From: Neonectria sp. B-13
Lineage: Eukaryota; Ascomycota; Sordariomycetes; Hypocreales; Nectriaceae
Length of the DNA: 64,000 nucleotides
Direction: 5' to 3'
Assembly (NCBI GenBank): GCA_002682825.1
Contig: NOKP01000004.1
Span: forward strand, 141,711 to 205,710
The position numbers and the translations under genes are program-made. Below, piece after piece: positions 56,195-64,000 of the stretch. The number at the start of each line of letters is the position of its first letter. Position 1 is the stretch's first letter. The notes under the pieces were generated by a model, which was given only the letters and a program-made list of their open reading frames with translations, ran no database searches and was not told the DNA's origin.

Positions 56195-57100
56195 TGTCTC
56201 TCAATTGACCATCATGCAATCACCCGATCACATTTCATGGCCAATTCTAGGCGTTGCGCGATCATGATAACCTGCAGTCCTGGAACTCATCCCATGATGT
56301 TCTATATCGCCTCCTCGGTTTGCGAGTCTACACGACGAAACCTCATCAAGCAACAGAATCCCAGTCGGCGCCCACATAACTTCGAACTCGACGCCTAAGA
56401 ACAACGCGCGCAAGATCAAACAACTGCTTTTGTCCTTGTCTGAGCAAATCAGGTGTAAACGGCACATCGAGGCCTTCCCCAGTCTGACTCAAGCTCCCGA
56501 TCGGTGAATGAAAAGTTCGAGGTCATGTAGTGCTAGAACCGAGTGCAAATCCTGGTCCGTCATGCCGGCGGAGAGTATTGCGATACATGTTGTGAATAGA
56601 GAGGCCGTCAATCTTGATGTGAGAGGTTGGCTTTTTCCCGGGAAGGTGGTCAAGAAGTTGGAGAAGTAGAAGAATAAGGGGCGATTTTCCGCTTATATTA
56701 GCAAATTAATTTGAACCGCTCAACCATTCCGGGCCTTTACCTTCCTGTTTGCCCGAAGACGGCTACTGGTTCACTTGGATTGAAGACTACGCTGAGATCA
56801 CGTAAGATAAGGGATCTGGATCCAACAGGCCTCGGCTACTGTAACTCTTGACAGTCAAGCGAACTAAGGTAAAAGGTCTGGCTGGTCTGCAACCCCTTGA
56901 GCTTCAATTCGGTCTTGCTCAGGCCATTTCAGGTCAGGAGTCACATCTCCGATTGGACCAGCTTCGGACTCAGTCGTGGCACTGAATATCTTCAGTCGAG
57001 CTACAGCTCCGATGCTGGTCTCGAGGGCGGTGGCCTTGACAAGTGAAAGGATTTGGATGAACTGGAGAGCCGTGAGCACTAGGATTGCAGCCAGCGTATG
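56195..57100 (-). pseudogene. ABCC-type transporter relic (end of TMD2 and NBD2)
   Basis: Read on the minus strand, parts of one ABC multidrug transporter follow in order with breaks. About 57085: LTALQFIQILSLVKATALETSIGAVARLK, the link between TMD2 and NBD2. 56920: LKWPEQDRIEAQGV, then a stop. 56760: VVFNPSEPVAVFGQTG, joined over a still visible intron (56692-56750) to SGKSPLILLLLQLLD, giving Walker A GQTGSGKS. 56600: IKIDGLSIHNMYRNTLRR, after which the Q-loop is missing. 56530: DLHSVLALHDLELF. 56430: LLRQGQKQLFDLARVVLRR (signature region). 56330: GILLLDEVSS (Walker B). 56250: VIMIAQRLELAMKCDR (H-loop, His replaced by Gln). Frame changes and stops separate them, and the first half of the protein is absent. 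Confidence 0.82.
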
Positions 57101-57120
57101 TGAGCACAGAATGTATTGGA

Positions 57121-57579
57121 AAAGTAGAAGAGCTCACGATGTTATCCATTCCAACAACCCAGAGATAATTTTCTAGTGGAAACGCTAGAGACCAATACTG
57201 AGAAAGACCGAGCATGGCACGATGGATAAGACCAACCTGTTATTGTTTAGACACGCCATGTTAGACAGGTTTGACTGTGCCCATGAGCTAGCTGTAGATA
57301 GTGTCTCACCTTAGAGACTCATACAACCAGACGCATGTTAATGAAAGAGAGCAAGTGGGAAACTGGGATAGGGATGGGAATAGGAGAACATGGGTGTGAA
57401 TATATATAGCAAAGTGGTATATGAATGTGTTTATAGGAACTTTATACAAGTGAGACATTTTCAGACTTCTATCCTATATAAGAATGTTATACTCAAGTTC
57501 TAGATTTTAGATAATTGTCTTAGTTTTAATTAGTGTTTTTATGACTGTTGTAATATTTATATCTAACTACCTCACTTAT
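57121..57579. other. AT-rich intergenic region
   Basis: 459 bp; the part from 57410 is strongly AT-rich. Contains the 5' remains of the ABC relic at best. No gene. Confidence 0.35.
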
Positions 57580-58821
57580 CTACTCCTTTCTTGCCTGTAT
57601 CCCCGCCCAGAAAACTTCCGAGTCGGGAACTGTATCCATTCTCCCAATTATGTCAAGTTCTAGCTGTTCCTTCAACTTACAAGCCTCCTCTATTTCTCTT
57701 GGAATTCTATCCTCACCGTCACCTTCACTTACAATCAGTCGGGTCAACTTTCTCGCAGTAATATGCAAGTTTTGAATGGCATATACAAACAAGTCGGTGA
57801 CCTCATCATCGGTACCAAGCTTGTTGAAAAACTCCAGCGTCTCCAGCTCCGGTGGCAGCCCAACGGATTGCAAGCGCGGCTTCTTGGATGTCTTGCCAAA
57901 CAGCTGATGATCCCAGTTGATGCGAAGTGTTTTTAGGGCAGTGAAATCTCGGAGAGCCAGCGGCCTGGAGGTTTGCAGCAATGGGAAATCAATGGTGACT
58001 GTCTCTAGTGAATGACAAGCTGAGTCGAGGGCTATCACGTAGTCTCTGATGTTGTCGGAGCTCTCGTCGAGCTCCGGGGAAGGGTCCTCGGTCTGGGTCA
58101 TGACGAACTCTTTCAGGGCTCGAGGGAAGACCAGAAGATCGGAGAGGGCATCGTCGTTGATGTCACATTCGATTAGGTGCAGCTTGCTCAAAGCTGTTTC
58201 ATGGGGACGCTCGATGAGGTCAAAACCTCGATGGTCCAGCTTTGCTCTCCTGATAACGAGCGTCTCGAGCGTGGGATGGGCAAAAATATGGATATTCTCC
58301 TGCAAATCCCAGTATTGATCATCCTCAGTCTGGTAGAAAAGGGTGCACGACTTCAGACAAGCCAGGTCAAAGGGGCTATCGAAAAGCTTGCCGATGCCAT
58401 GCAGCAGCGTGTCGGGCACCGCAACGTCCAGGGTTTCCAGGTTAGACATTGTGGAGATTGTCCGCGACAGGCCGTCAAACGGCCAGGGCGTATCACGGCC
58501 GTTTGGGCCATTGGGCGCTTGTAAGGCCAGTCTCGACAGCTCGGATGCGGGATATGCGAGCTTGGCCTCGTAGATGGCCGAACCACGACGCGGGCGGCGT
58601 CTGAGCGACTCGCTAAAGATGAGGTGCAGCTCCGGCGTCAGGAAATGAACCGTCTTGTATAAAACAGCATCCGCGAGCACGTGGTAGCGCTTGTTCAGCC
58701 TAGACACATGGCAGAGATCGCGCTTGGAAAGCCTTGCGACCGCCTCAAAGATCTGGACTAGCACCTTGTCCGGGAACCGCGACAACCGGTCGTTGTTGGA
58801 ACCTCGGGTGTGGTCTGGCAT
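57580..58821 (-). CDS. F-box protein with leucine-rich-like C-terminal region
   Basis: Probable substrate adaptor of an SCF ubiquitin ligase. Single exon, 413 residues. The F-box lies at about residues 12-58 (LSRFPDKVLVQIFEAVA, then LCHVSRLNKRYHVLADAVLYKTV). The rest carries irregular leucine-rich strands (LETLVIRRAKLDHRGFDLI, LKEFVMTQTE, LKTLRINWDHQLFG, LETLEFFNKLGTDDEV), typical of the large and fast-evolving fungal F-box set. The target is unknown. Start at MPDHTRG is the first Met of the frame and leads straight into the F-box. Confidence 0.85.
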   Translation of the reverse strand: MPDHTRGSNNDRLSRFPDKVLVQIFEAVARLSKRDLCHVSRLNKRYHVLADAVLYKTVHFLTPELHLIFSESLRRRPRRGSAIYEAKLAYPASELSRLALQAPNGPNGRDTPWPFDGLSRTISTMSNLETLDVAVPDTLLHGIGKLFDSPFDLACLKSCTLFYQTEDDQYWDLQENIHIFAHPTLETLVIRRAKLDHRGFDLIERPHETALSKLHLIECDINDDALSDLLVFPRALKEFVMTQTEDPSPELDESSDNIRDYVIALDSACHSLETVTIDFPLLQTSRPLALRDFTALKTLRINWDHQLFGKTSKKPRLQSVGLPPELETLEFFNKLGTDDEVTDLFVYAIQNLHITARKLTRLIVSEGDGEDRIPREIEEACKLKEQLELDIIGRMDTVPDSEVFWAGIQARKE

Positions 58822-59262
58822 TGTCGCTATGCTGTCATTTCTTTAATGTCGGAGAGATGTCTTTATGTCTTGGGTTCCAACGGGTAAGCGAAGAATGGAA
58901 GTAGAGTTGCAACTTGGTCGGAAAAGCTCACGGCCCGAGGAATGTCCTCATTGGATGATCCATTGATTTAGGTTCATGACCTTAATTCCATATCCTCACT
59001 AGTGTACCTCTAAGTCATGACGTCAACCATCTTCTTCCAGTAGGAATTAAAGTAGTAGAAAGACAGAAAATGGACGTATAACTAATACTGGAAGCAGAAA
59101 ATCAGCAGTTCCAAAGCACAGCATCATACATAAGCTGTGAACAAAGCTTCTTTAGGTCAATCCTTTTCTCGAAGCGGAAAGATCGTTACAGCAAAGCCAT
59201 AGAGCGTGTCAGCAACCTGGCATCACTCTTCCCAGCTCTCCCACAACTCCCTTGTTTCCAAA
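58822..59262. promoter_or_regulatory. Divergent promoter region with a CRE palindrome
   Basis: 441 bp between the F-box and FAD monooxygenase starts. A perfect TGACGTCA sits at 59018-59025, roughly in the middle. Confidence 0.4.
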
Positions 59263-60486
59263 ATGGGTCAAAAACGAGTGCTTGTCGTGGGAGGAGGCAT
59301 CGCAGGCCCTGTGCTTGCCTACTGGCTCGGCAAGAACGGCTTCAAAATAGTGGTCATCGAGAGACTTCAGCATCAACGACAGGCAGGTCAAGTCATTGAC
59401 ATTGAGGGACCATCGAAAGAAATCGTTTCTCGAATGGGAATCTTGGACAAAATTGAACACGGTTGCACGAAAGAAGCCGGAGTTACTTTTGTCAACGAAA
59501 CAGGTTGTACTCTTGGAACGTTTCCTGCCGGACAATCCGGTGGCGCCAGCAAACTGATTGAGATTATGCGACCTGTCCTCGGTACCATTCTCTTCGATGC
59601 CGCCAATGCCCTGGAAAATGTCGAATTTCGATTTGGCTCTACACTCGTCGGGCTGGAGCAGTCAGCCACTTCAGCCACTGTTGAAATACAACAAAGCCCG
59701 TCAGGGGAGACGGTCAAAGAGGAATATGACTTGGTGGTTGCCTGTGACGGATTGCGGTCGAGAACTAGAGACCTGATTCTACCCGACGCGGACACTCAAT
59801 CCTGCATCAATTCTCTCAACGTCTTTATCGCCTTCTTTTCTATCCCCGCCGAGCCGCAAGATGGACCATACAGTCGCCTTTACACCATGATCGGGCGTCG
59901 AAGCGCCTTCATCAAGCCGATGACAGAGGAAGAGTCATCAGCTTACTTCATATATGGCAAGTATGACCAAGAGCTACACTATGCACGAGAGTCTCGTGAC
60001 ATCGAGAAACAAAAAGAAGTCCTGTCACGGCGATATCGAGGATGTGGCTGGGAGACGGACCGAATCGTGCAGGGTATGCTCGAAACTGACAATTTCTACT
60101 TTGAGGAGATTTCTCAAGTCAAACTTCAGAACTGGTCACATGGTCGATGTGTCCTGCTGGGGGACACCGCTTGGTGCCCGTCGCCGTTGACTGGACAGGG
60201 CACAAATGTCGCCATCTTGGGCGCATATGTTCTTGCTAGTAAGATTGTTGACCATGGAGAAAACATCGAGCGTGCACTCGAGGAGTATGAACGAGACATG
60301 AGGCCGTTTGTCAACAAGATCCAGACTATACCCCTGGGAGGCTATGCACCGCTGATAGCAAACCCGGATAGCTGGTGGGGAGTGTGGCTTCTTAGGTCGG
60401 TAGTGTCTTGGATTTCCTGGTTGGGCTTGTATAAATATTTGCCTGATACGGAGACAAAGTATGACGCACTTCCTGATCTTAGATGA
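59263..60486 (+). CDS. FAD-dependent aromatic monooxygenase (PHBH fold)
   Basis: Single-component flavin hydroxylase of the p-hydroxybenzoate hydroxylase fold (UbiH/TetX/salicylate hydroxylase relatives). Single exon, 407 residues from MGQKRV. The FAD motif VLVVGGGIAGPVLAYWL is at residues 7-23, the DG motif is VVACDGLRSRTRD, and the GD motif is CVLLGDTAWCPSPLTGQGTN. The C-terminal part ends with a hydrophobic WWGVWLLRSVVSWISWLGLY that may touch membrane. An in-frame Met at 59206 would add 19 residues before the Rossmann strand and is less likely. Substrates of this family range from phenolics to polyketides and tetracyclines, and nothing nearby fixes the choice. Confidence 0.9.
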   Translation: MGQKRVLVVGGGIAGPVLAYWLGKNGFKIVVIERLQHQRQAGQVIDIEGPSKEIVSRMGILDKIEHGCTKEAGVTFVNETGCTLGTFPAGQSGGASKLIEIMRPVLGTILFDAANALENVEFRFGSTLVGLEQSATSATVEIQQSPSGETVKEEYDLVVACDGLRSRTRDLILPDADTQSCINSLNVFIAFFSIPAEPQDGPYSRLYTMIGRRSAFIKPMTEEESSAYFIYGKYDQELHYARESRDIEKQKEVLSRRYRGCGWETDRIVQGMLETDNFYFEEISQVKLQNWSHGRCVLLGDTAWCPSPLTGQGTNVAILGAYVLASKIVDHGENIERALEEYERDMRPFVNKIQTIPLGGYAPLIANPDSWWGVWLLRSVVSWISWLGLYKYLPDTETKYDALPDLR

Positions 60487-61680
60487 TGTGATTAGAGATG
60501 ATGCTTAATTTACACAACTATCATCTAGGGCTGTTTGGTTGTCTAGGTTTGCCTAAGACCCTCCTTGTTGCCTTTTCGTGAACTGTCCTTTCGTTCCATG
60601 GTTGAAGTGTCATACTTTAGTGTCTTCACCAAAGCGTTGTAGAGAATGAGGTCCATATGCTCCCGGGGATGATTTCCGCTCAGACCTCTCAGTGGTTCAC
60701 CCTCAATTGTCTAATTTTATGTTAAAGCTCCAAGTGGACAACTCTCGAGCAGCTTGACCGTAAAGTGTACAATAATTAGATACTCTATCATCTCTTCAGC
60801 TCAGCATGATCTTCCTACCGCACTGAATATGTTCCTTGAAGTCAAAGGCCGTATAGGTCTGAGCGTGGCCAAACGTCAACTAACTTATGACATCGCATTT
60901 GGAGAGAGGGTCAATAAGCTCTGTGGTCTTACAAAGCGCCAGGGCCAACCTGGATAACAAGTCTCATACCTCGGCTACACATTCAAGACCGAATTCTCAA
61001 AACGTACGCCAGCCACCTGGTACAGCGCCAAGGAGCTGCTGCACCGAAACAGCAGGGATTAGGCAAAACAAAGAGGCGAAGCAATTGAGTGAGCCAACAA
61101 AAAGGCAGTTGTGAATGACAAGGCAGATACAGAAAAGCCTCCGAAAGGGCTGCTACAACGTATTCAAGATCCTTCAGCGCTTACAGAAGTCGCCTTGATC
61201 GCGACGAAAGGTGCGAAGAGGCAGTGAACCAGCAGTCAAAACCCGTTGAGCGCTTAGACTCTTGCGAAGAGGCAGCAAGACCCTTCGCCGGGACAAGTTA
61301 ATGATGTCATACAGCCCTACCACTCCGGGTAGAAGATTACGACGACTTGGAACTCAAAGAGGTTCCTTGCATGAGGCGGAAGGAGTAAGGTTGCGGGAGG
61401 CCTCGTGAGATGGCGCGGTTACATCGAAGCGAGGAGACAAATTAGGCTAAGTCAACTACTCGGCTGCATGAGGGCCGCATAAGCTGCCAACAGACAATAG
61501 CTCGCTTAGAGTCAGATGGTGGTGTGATCAAAATCCCACACAGCTGAAATGGCTGGGTCAGGCGGCTGCGCCTCATAAATACGAGTAAATACGAGTAAAG
61601 ACAGCCTTACGCCCCATAAAGACCAGACGAACGCATCTTACTACGCATCTCGGTATTCAATCATCGAAATAATCACTGCC
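60487..61680. other. Intergenic region
   Basis: 1194 bp. No gene supported; frames around 60754-61114 look random. A 10-bp direct repeat, AAATACGAGT twice at 61578-61597, is the only local structure noted. Confidence 0.35.
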
Positions 61681-62365
61681 ATGGAGCTGACGAGCCATTC
61701 TACGGCCGCCAATGATCGCCCTTTGTCCTTGAGCTCAACGCTAGCTCCCGATGCCAAGCGACTCCGCCCCCGCGCACCACATCCGTATGCCATTGCACAG
61801 GCTGCAGTGCGGCTTCTGGCTATCGGTCTCGACATAGCCGTCATCATCGCGTGTAGTATACTTGCAGCTCGATGGCACGAGAAAGTCGGCGTCGGTATCG
61901 GAGGAATCTGTGTTGTACGGCTCGCTAGCTCGGCCAAGTAGCGACGTCATTTTGTTAACTGTGGCCTGTCAATAGAGCATACTTCCACTGCTCTTCGATA
62001 GCTTTGATCTCGCCTCGCTCCTCAACAAGAACCGGAGGCTTCCCCGAGCCTCGCGACCTATAGCAGGATGTCTTCACTTCGTCGCTTTAGCCGCAAGTGC
62101 CATAGCATTGACCTTGATTGCTATGAGCGATTGGAATTACAATGAAGGAGGCATGCGAATCGCGCCTTGGGAACAAACGCAAAATATCTGTATTTACTTG
62201 CTTAGTGCGAACATGTACGTACCACTCCCAATGTTGCTATTCCTTGAATGGTGACTATTAACACTCATACGTAGGTCCTTGCACGGCGTGTTCTTTTTAT
62301 GGACGTGTATTGAATGTTGCTGTGTAGCTTGCTCTAGAAAAAGGCGAGTTAGGCGGCCACGATGA
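61681..62365 (+). CDS. Small four-TM membrane protein (MARVEL-like layout)
   Basis: Exons 61681-61914, 61976-62214 and 62275-62365 give 187 residues. Four hydrophobic segments are visible: about 43-60 (LLAIGLDIAVIIACSILAA), about 68-86 across the first junction (GVGIGGICV to SILPLLF), about 110-130 (GCLHFVALAASAIALTLIAM) and a last one in exon 3 (LHGVFFLWTCIECCCVAC) ending in a basic tail (SRKRRVRRPR). N- and C-termini both appear cytosolic. The layout resembles fungal MARVEL-domain proteins, but I do not see a decisive motif, so function is open. Both introns have good GT-AG ends and keep frame. Confidence 0.7.
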
Positions 62366-63094
62366 GATGTGTCGAACGAGAATTATCTTGGTTAATGGAA
62401 TATCTAATGTTTAATGTGGTATAATAGTAATGAGTTATTATTCAGGGATTGGGAATTAATTGTCTATGAAGGAGGCTGAATAAACCTATCATAATAATAG
62501 TAATACTGAAATTAATGAATTAACATAGGAGCATAGCCAACCTGAATATTCTTATATAGAATTAGTCTATTTCTATTGTTTTAGCATGAAAATTAAGCTT
62601 TTTGTGACGGTCGGGTCTAACCTAGGGGTCTAAGGTAGGTCCAAGGCGTGTGGTTTAACGATCGAGTGGATCAGGACGTCGTGGTGAGCAATGTAGGTCA
62701 CGATGGTAATGTGCAAAGGTGAGCCACTCCTATGTAAGTATACTTAAGTTCTATGAGTAGAATGTATCTGCTAACAAAATGGACTTTAACAGTAAATGCA
62801 GACTATTAGGCCAGTGTCCTGGGTCTAGGTTTGGTTATCTAGGCTAGTTCTAACCCTGATTTACATGCATCATTGTAATTGTGGCCGCAGTACAAGGAGG
62901 GCAGTGTTAATTGTAGTACTACCATACTAGGCTTCCTCAACTCGTCTAGAAAAACATGTAAGTGAGGGTTAAACTAGCTTTTGTGTCCGATTAGGCTCCT
63001 TCGTCCACCATGCTTATCTTTCTCAGGTTAACATCCTTCCCAAACGCATCATCCGCGTGTGCTCCACCTAATGTTCCTTCTTACCGCACCCTAG
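62366..63094. other. AT-rich region with an LTR-like boundary word
   Basis: 729 bp. AT-rich to about 62600, where the sequence changes to TGTGACGGTCGGGTCTAACC, which resembles the start of fungal Ty3-type LTRs. No matching right end or target duplication found by eye. Left as possible solo LTR. Confidence 0.3.
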
Positions 63095-64000
63095 CTACAC
63101 AATATCTATGTTTGCAAGAAGTGTCACAATCTCATCGTCAATAGGCACAACCTTCCCCTCCCAGTATTTCCTCGCCCTTCCCAATCTCTTTGCGTTGTCC
63201 AACGTTGACCCCATCGGGTCTTTTTCTCTGCTGCCGTATAGCCTTACGCCAGCTCGAGCAATACCACTCCAAGGCTTGATTTGAACTGTCTCGCACGTTT
63301 CCCCGTTCCCTCCTGGTGCTGTGATTGAAAGATTGTCCATGAACCGGCCGGTAAGAAGCCAAGATCTAATTGCTTGAGATTTAGCCAGCGACAAACAACT
63401 TCTGGCGCCGTTCCGTCCGACGTATAAGACAGATGCCCCATTGCGGACTAATACCTTGACAGCGTTGAGGCTCCCGCAGGCACTTGCAAACATGATAGCT
63501 GAGCCGAAGGGACATCCTTCAAAGTCAATTTGAGCACCCATTTCCAAACAGTTCCCAATTACGTCAACAAGATCCATTGCTGCAGCGTAACACAATGGGC
63601 TCCAGCCACGAGACGGTTCGAGGTTCAAAATTCGACGAAACGTATCCTGGGAAAGCTTCCGTTGGAAGTCGCGAAATCTAGTCGTTAGGAAGGCAATCCC
63701 ACCCAAAGGCTTCCAGTCCATGTGCCAAGGGAAGGGTGTTGTCCTTGGTAATCCATGGTCACCATTGAGCACAACGTCCGATGACTCGTCATCGCAGATG
63801 ATGAGATGCATCAGGCTCCGACAACCCTCATCTTCGGAAATCAAAGAATATCCCATCAAATCCAATGTTGCGATACGCTGGGGAGGGATGGAGAAACTCA
63901 GACATTGTATTGGGTATCGTTGAGCTCTCAAAGCGATCAAGAGCTCCTTCGGTAGTTTCGAAAGCAGGAAAGGGCCAACTTCTTGGAATGATTGTGGCAA
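63095..64000 (-). CDS. Ankyrin-repeat protein, C-terminal part (cut by window edge)
   Basis: The frame is open to the right edge, so at least 301 C-terminal residues are present and the start is outside. Ankyrin units are visible at about residues 130-200 of the visible part (WSPLCYAAAMDLVDVIGNCLEMGAQ, then SAIMFASACGSLNAVKVLVRNGASV), followed by SLAKSQAIRSWLLTGRF and a tail with a charged end. The first 120 residues have no recognised domain but contain FSIPPQRIATLDLMGYSLI and WHMDWKPLGGIAFLTTRF. The style (ankyrins near the C-terminus, unique region before) fits fungal ankyrin or NLR-like proteins, but no NACHT motif is inside the window. Confidence 0.75.
   Translation of the reverse strand: MPQSFQEVGPFLLSKLPKELLIALRAQRYPIQCLSFSIPPQRIATLDLMGYSLISEDEGCRSLMHLIICDDESSDVVLNGDHGLPRTTPFPWHMDWKPLGGIAFLTTRFRDFQRKLSQDTFRRILNLEPSRGWSPLCYAAAMDLVDVIGNCLEMGAQIDFEGCPFGSAIMFASACGSLNAVKVLVRNGASVLYVGRNGARSCLSLAKSQAIRSWLLTGRFMDNLSITAPGGNGETCETVQIKPWSGIARAGVRLYGSREKDPMGSTLDNAKRLGRARKYWEGKVVPIDDEIVTLLANIDIV

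Noticed and set aside
1..64000. CRISPR arrays, bacterial-style operons or ribosome-binding sites
   Set aside because: The window is eukaryotic; the repeats seen are not regularly spaced and genes carry spliceosomal introns.

Overview
The window is nuclear DNA of a filamentous ascomycete, most likely a Sordariomycete and perhaps Hypocreales (the order is inferred from gene style only). Genes carry short introns (44-107 bp) with GT-AG ends and CTAAC/CTGAC-like branch sites. Families are typical of moulds: Zn2Cys6 regulators, RTA1 and Pth11-like membrane proteins, P450s, a NACHT-ankyrin STAND protein, and GT71/GT31/GT2 glycosyltransferases. For every complete spliced model below, except the Pth11-like gene whose 5' end is unresolved, I checked by hand that the summed exon length is a multiple of three.

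Layout. 0-11.6 kb: an unrecognised 3' gene end, then an ACS-type permease, a divergent Zn2Cys6 regulator, a 5-exon acetamidase-type amidase, a Baeyer-Villiger-type flavin monooxygenase and a divergent P450. This looks like a small catabolic or modification cluster without a polyketide, peptide or terpene core enzyme. 12-25 kb: GT71 mannosyltransferase, Hri1 family protein, homoserine-acetyltransferase-like alpha/beta hydrolase, POT/PTR2 peptide transporter, a small Ser/Ala-rich surface protein and a drug:H+ antiporter-type MFS. 26.5-31 kb: a 1406-residue NACHT-ankyrin protein in six exons, one joined by a GC-AG intron. 32-37 kb: a Pth11-like gene whose 5' end I cannot resolve, a gene-poor stretch, and a frameshifted O-methyltransferase pseudogene.

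38-51 kb: a secreted or surface M43-like metalloprotease, a Zn2Cys6 regulator whose zinc finger is split by a GC-AG intron, a secretory lipase, an RTA1-like 7-TM protein with a 19-bp first exon, and a CYP65-like P450. AT-rich sequence at 40.4-40.8 and 46.8-48.2 kb holds a dispersed repeat pair that differs mainly by transitions, as expected from RIP. 51-64 kb: a divergent GT31/GT2 (polysaccharide synthase) pair, an ABCC-type transporter relic, an F-box protein, an FAD monooxygenase, a four-TM membrane protein, AT-rich DNA, and an ankyrin gene cut by the window edge.

Working together: permease, amidase and regulator could form an inducible amide-use unit. The glycosyltransferases, Ser/Thr-rich protein and metalloprotease are cell-surface functions. 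The two relics and the AT-rich repeats mark the accessory, fast-changing parts. I saw no tRNA, rRNA, CRISPR or intact transposase.
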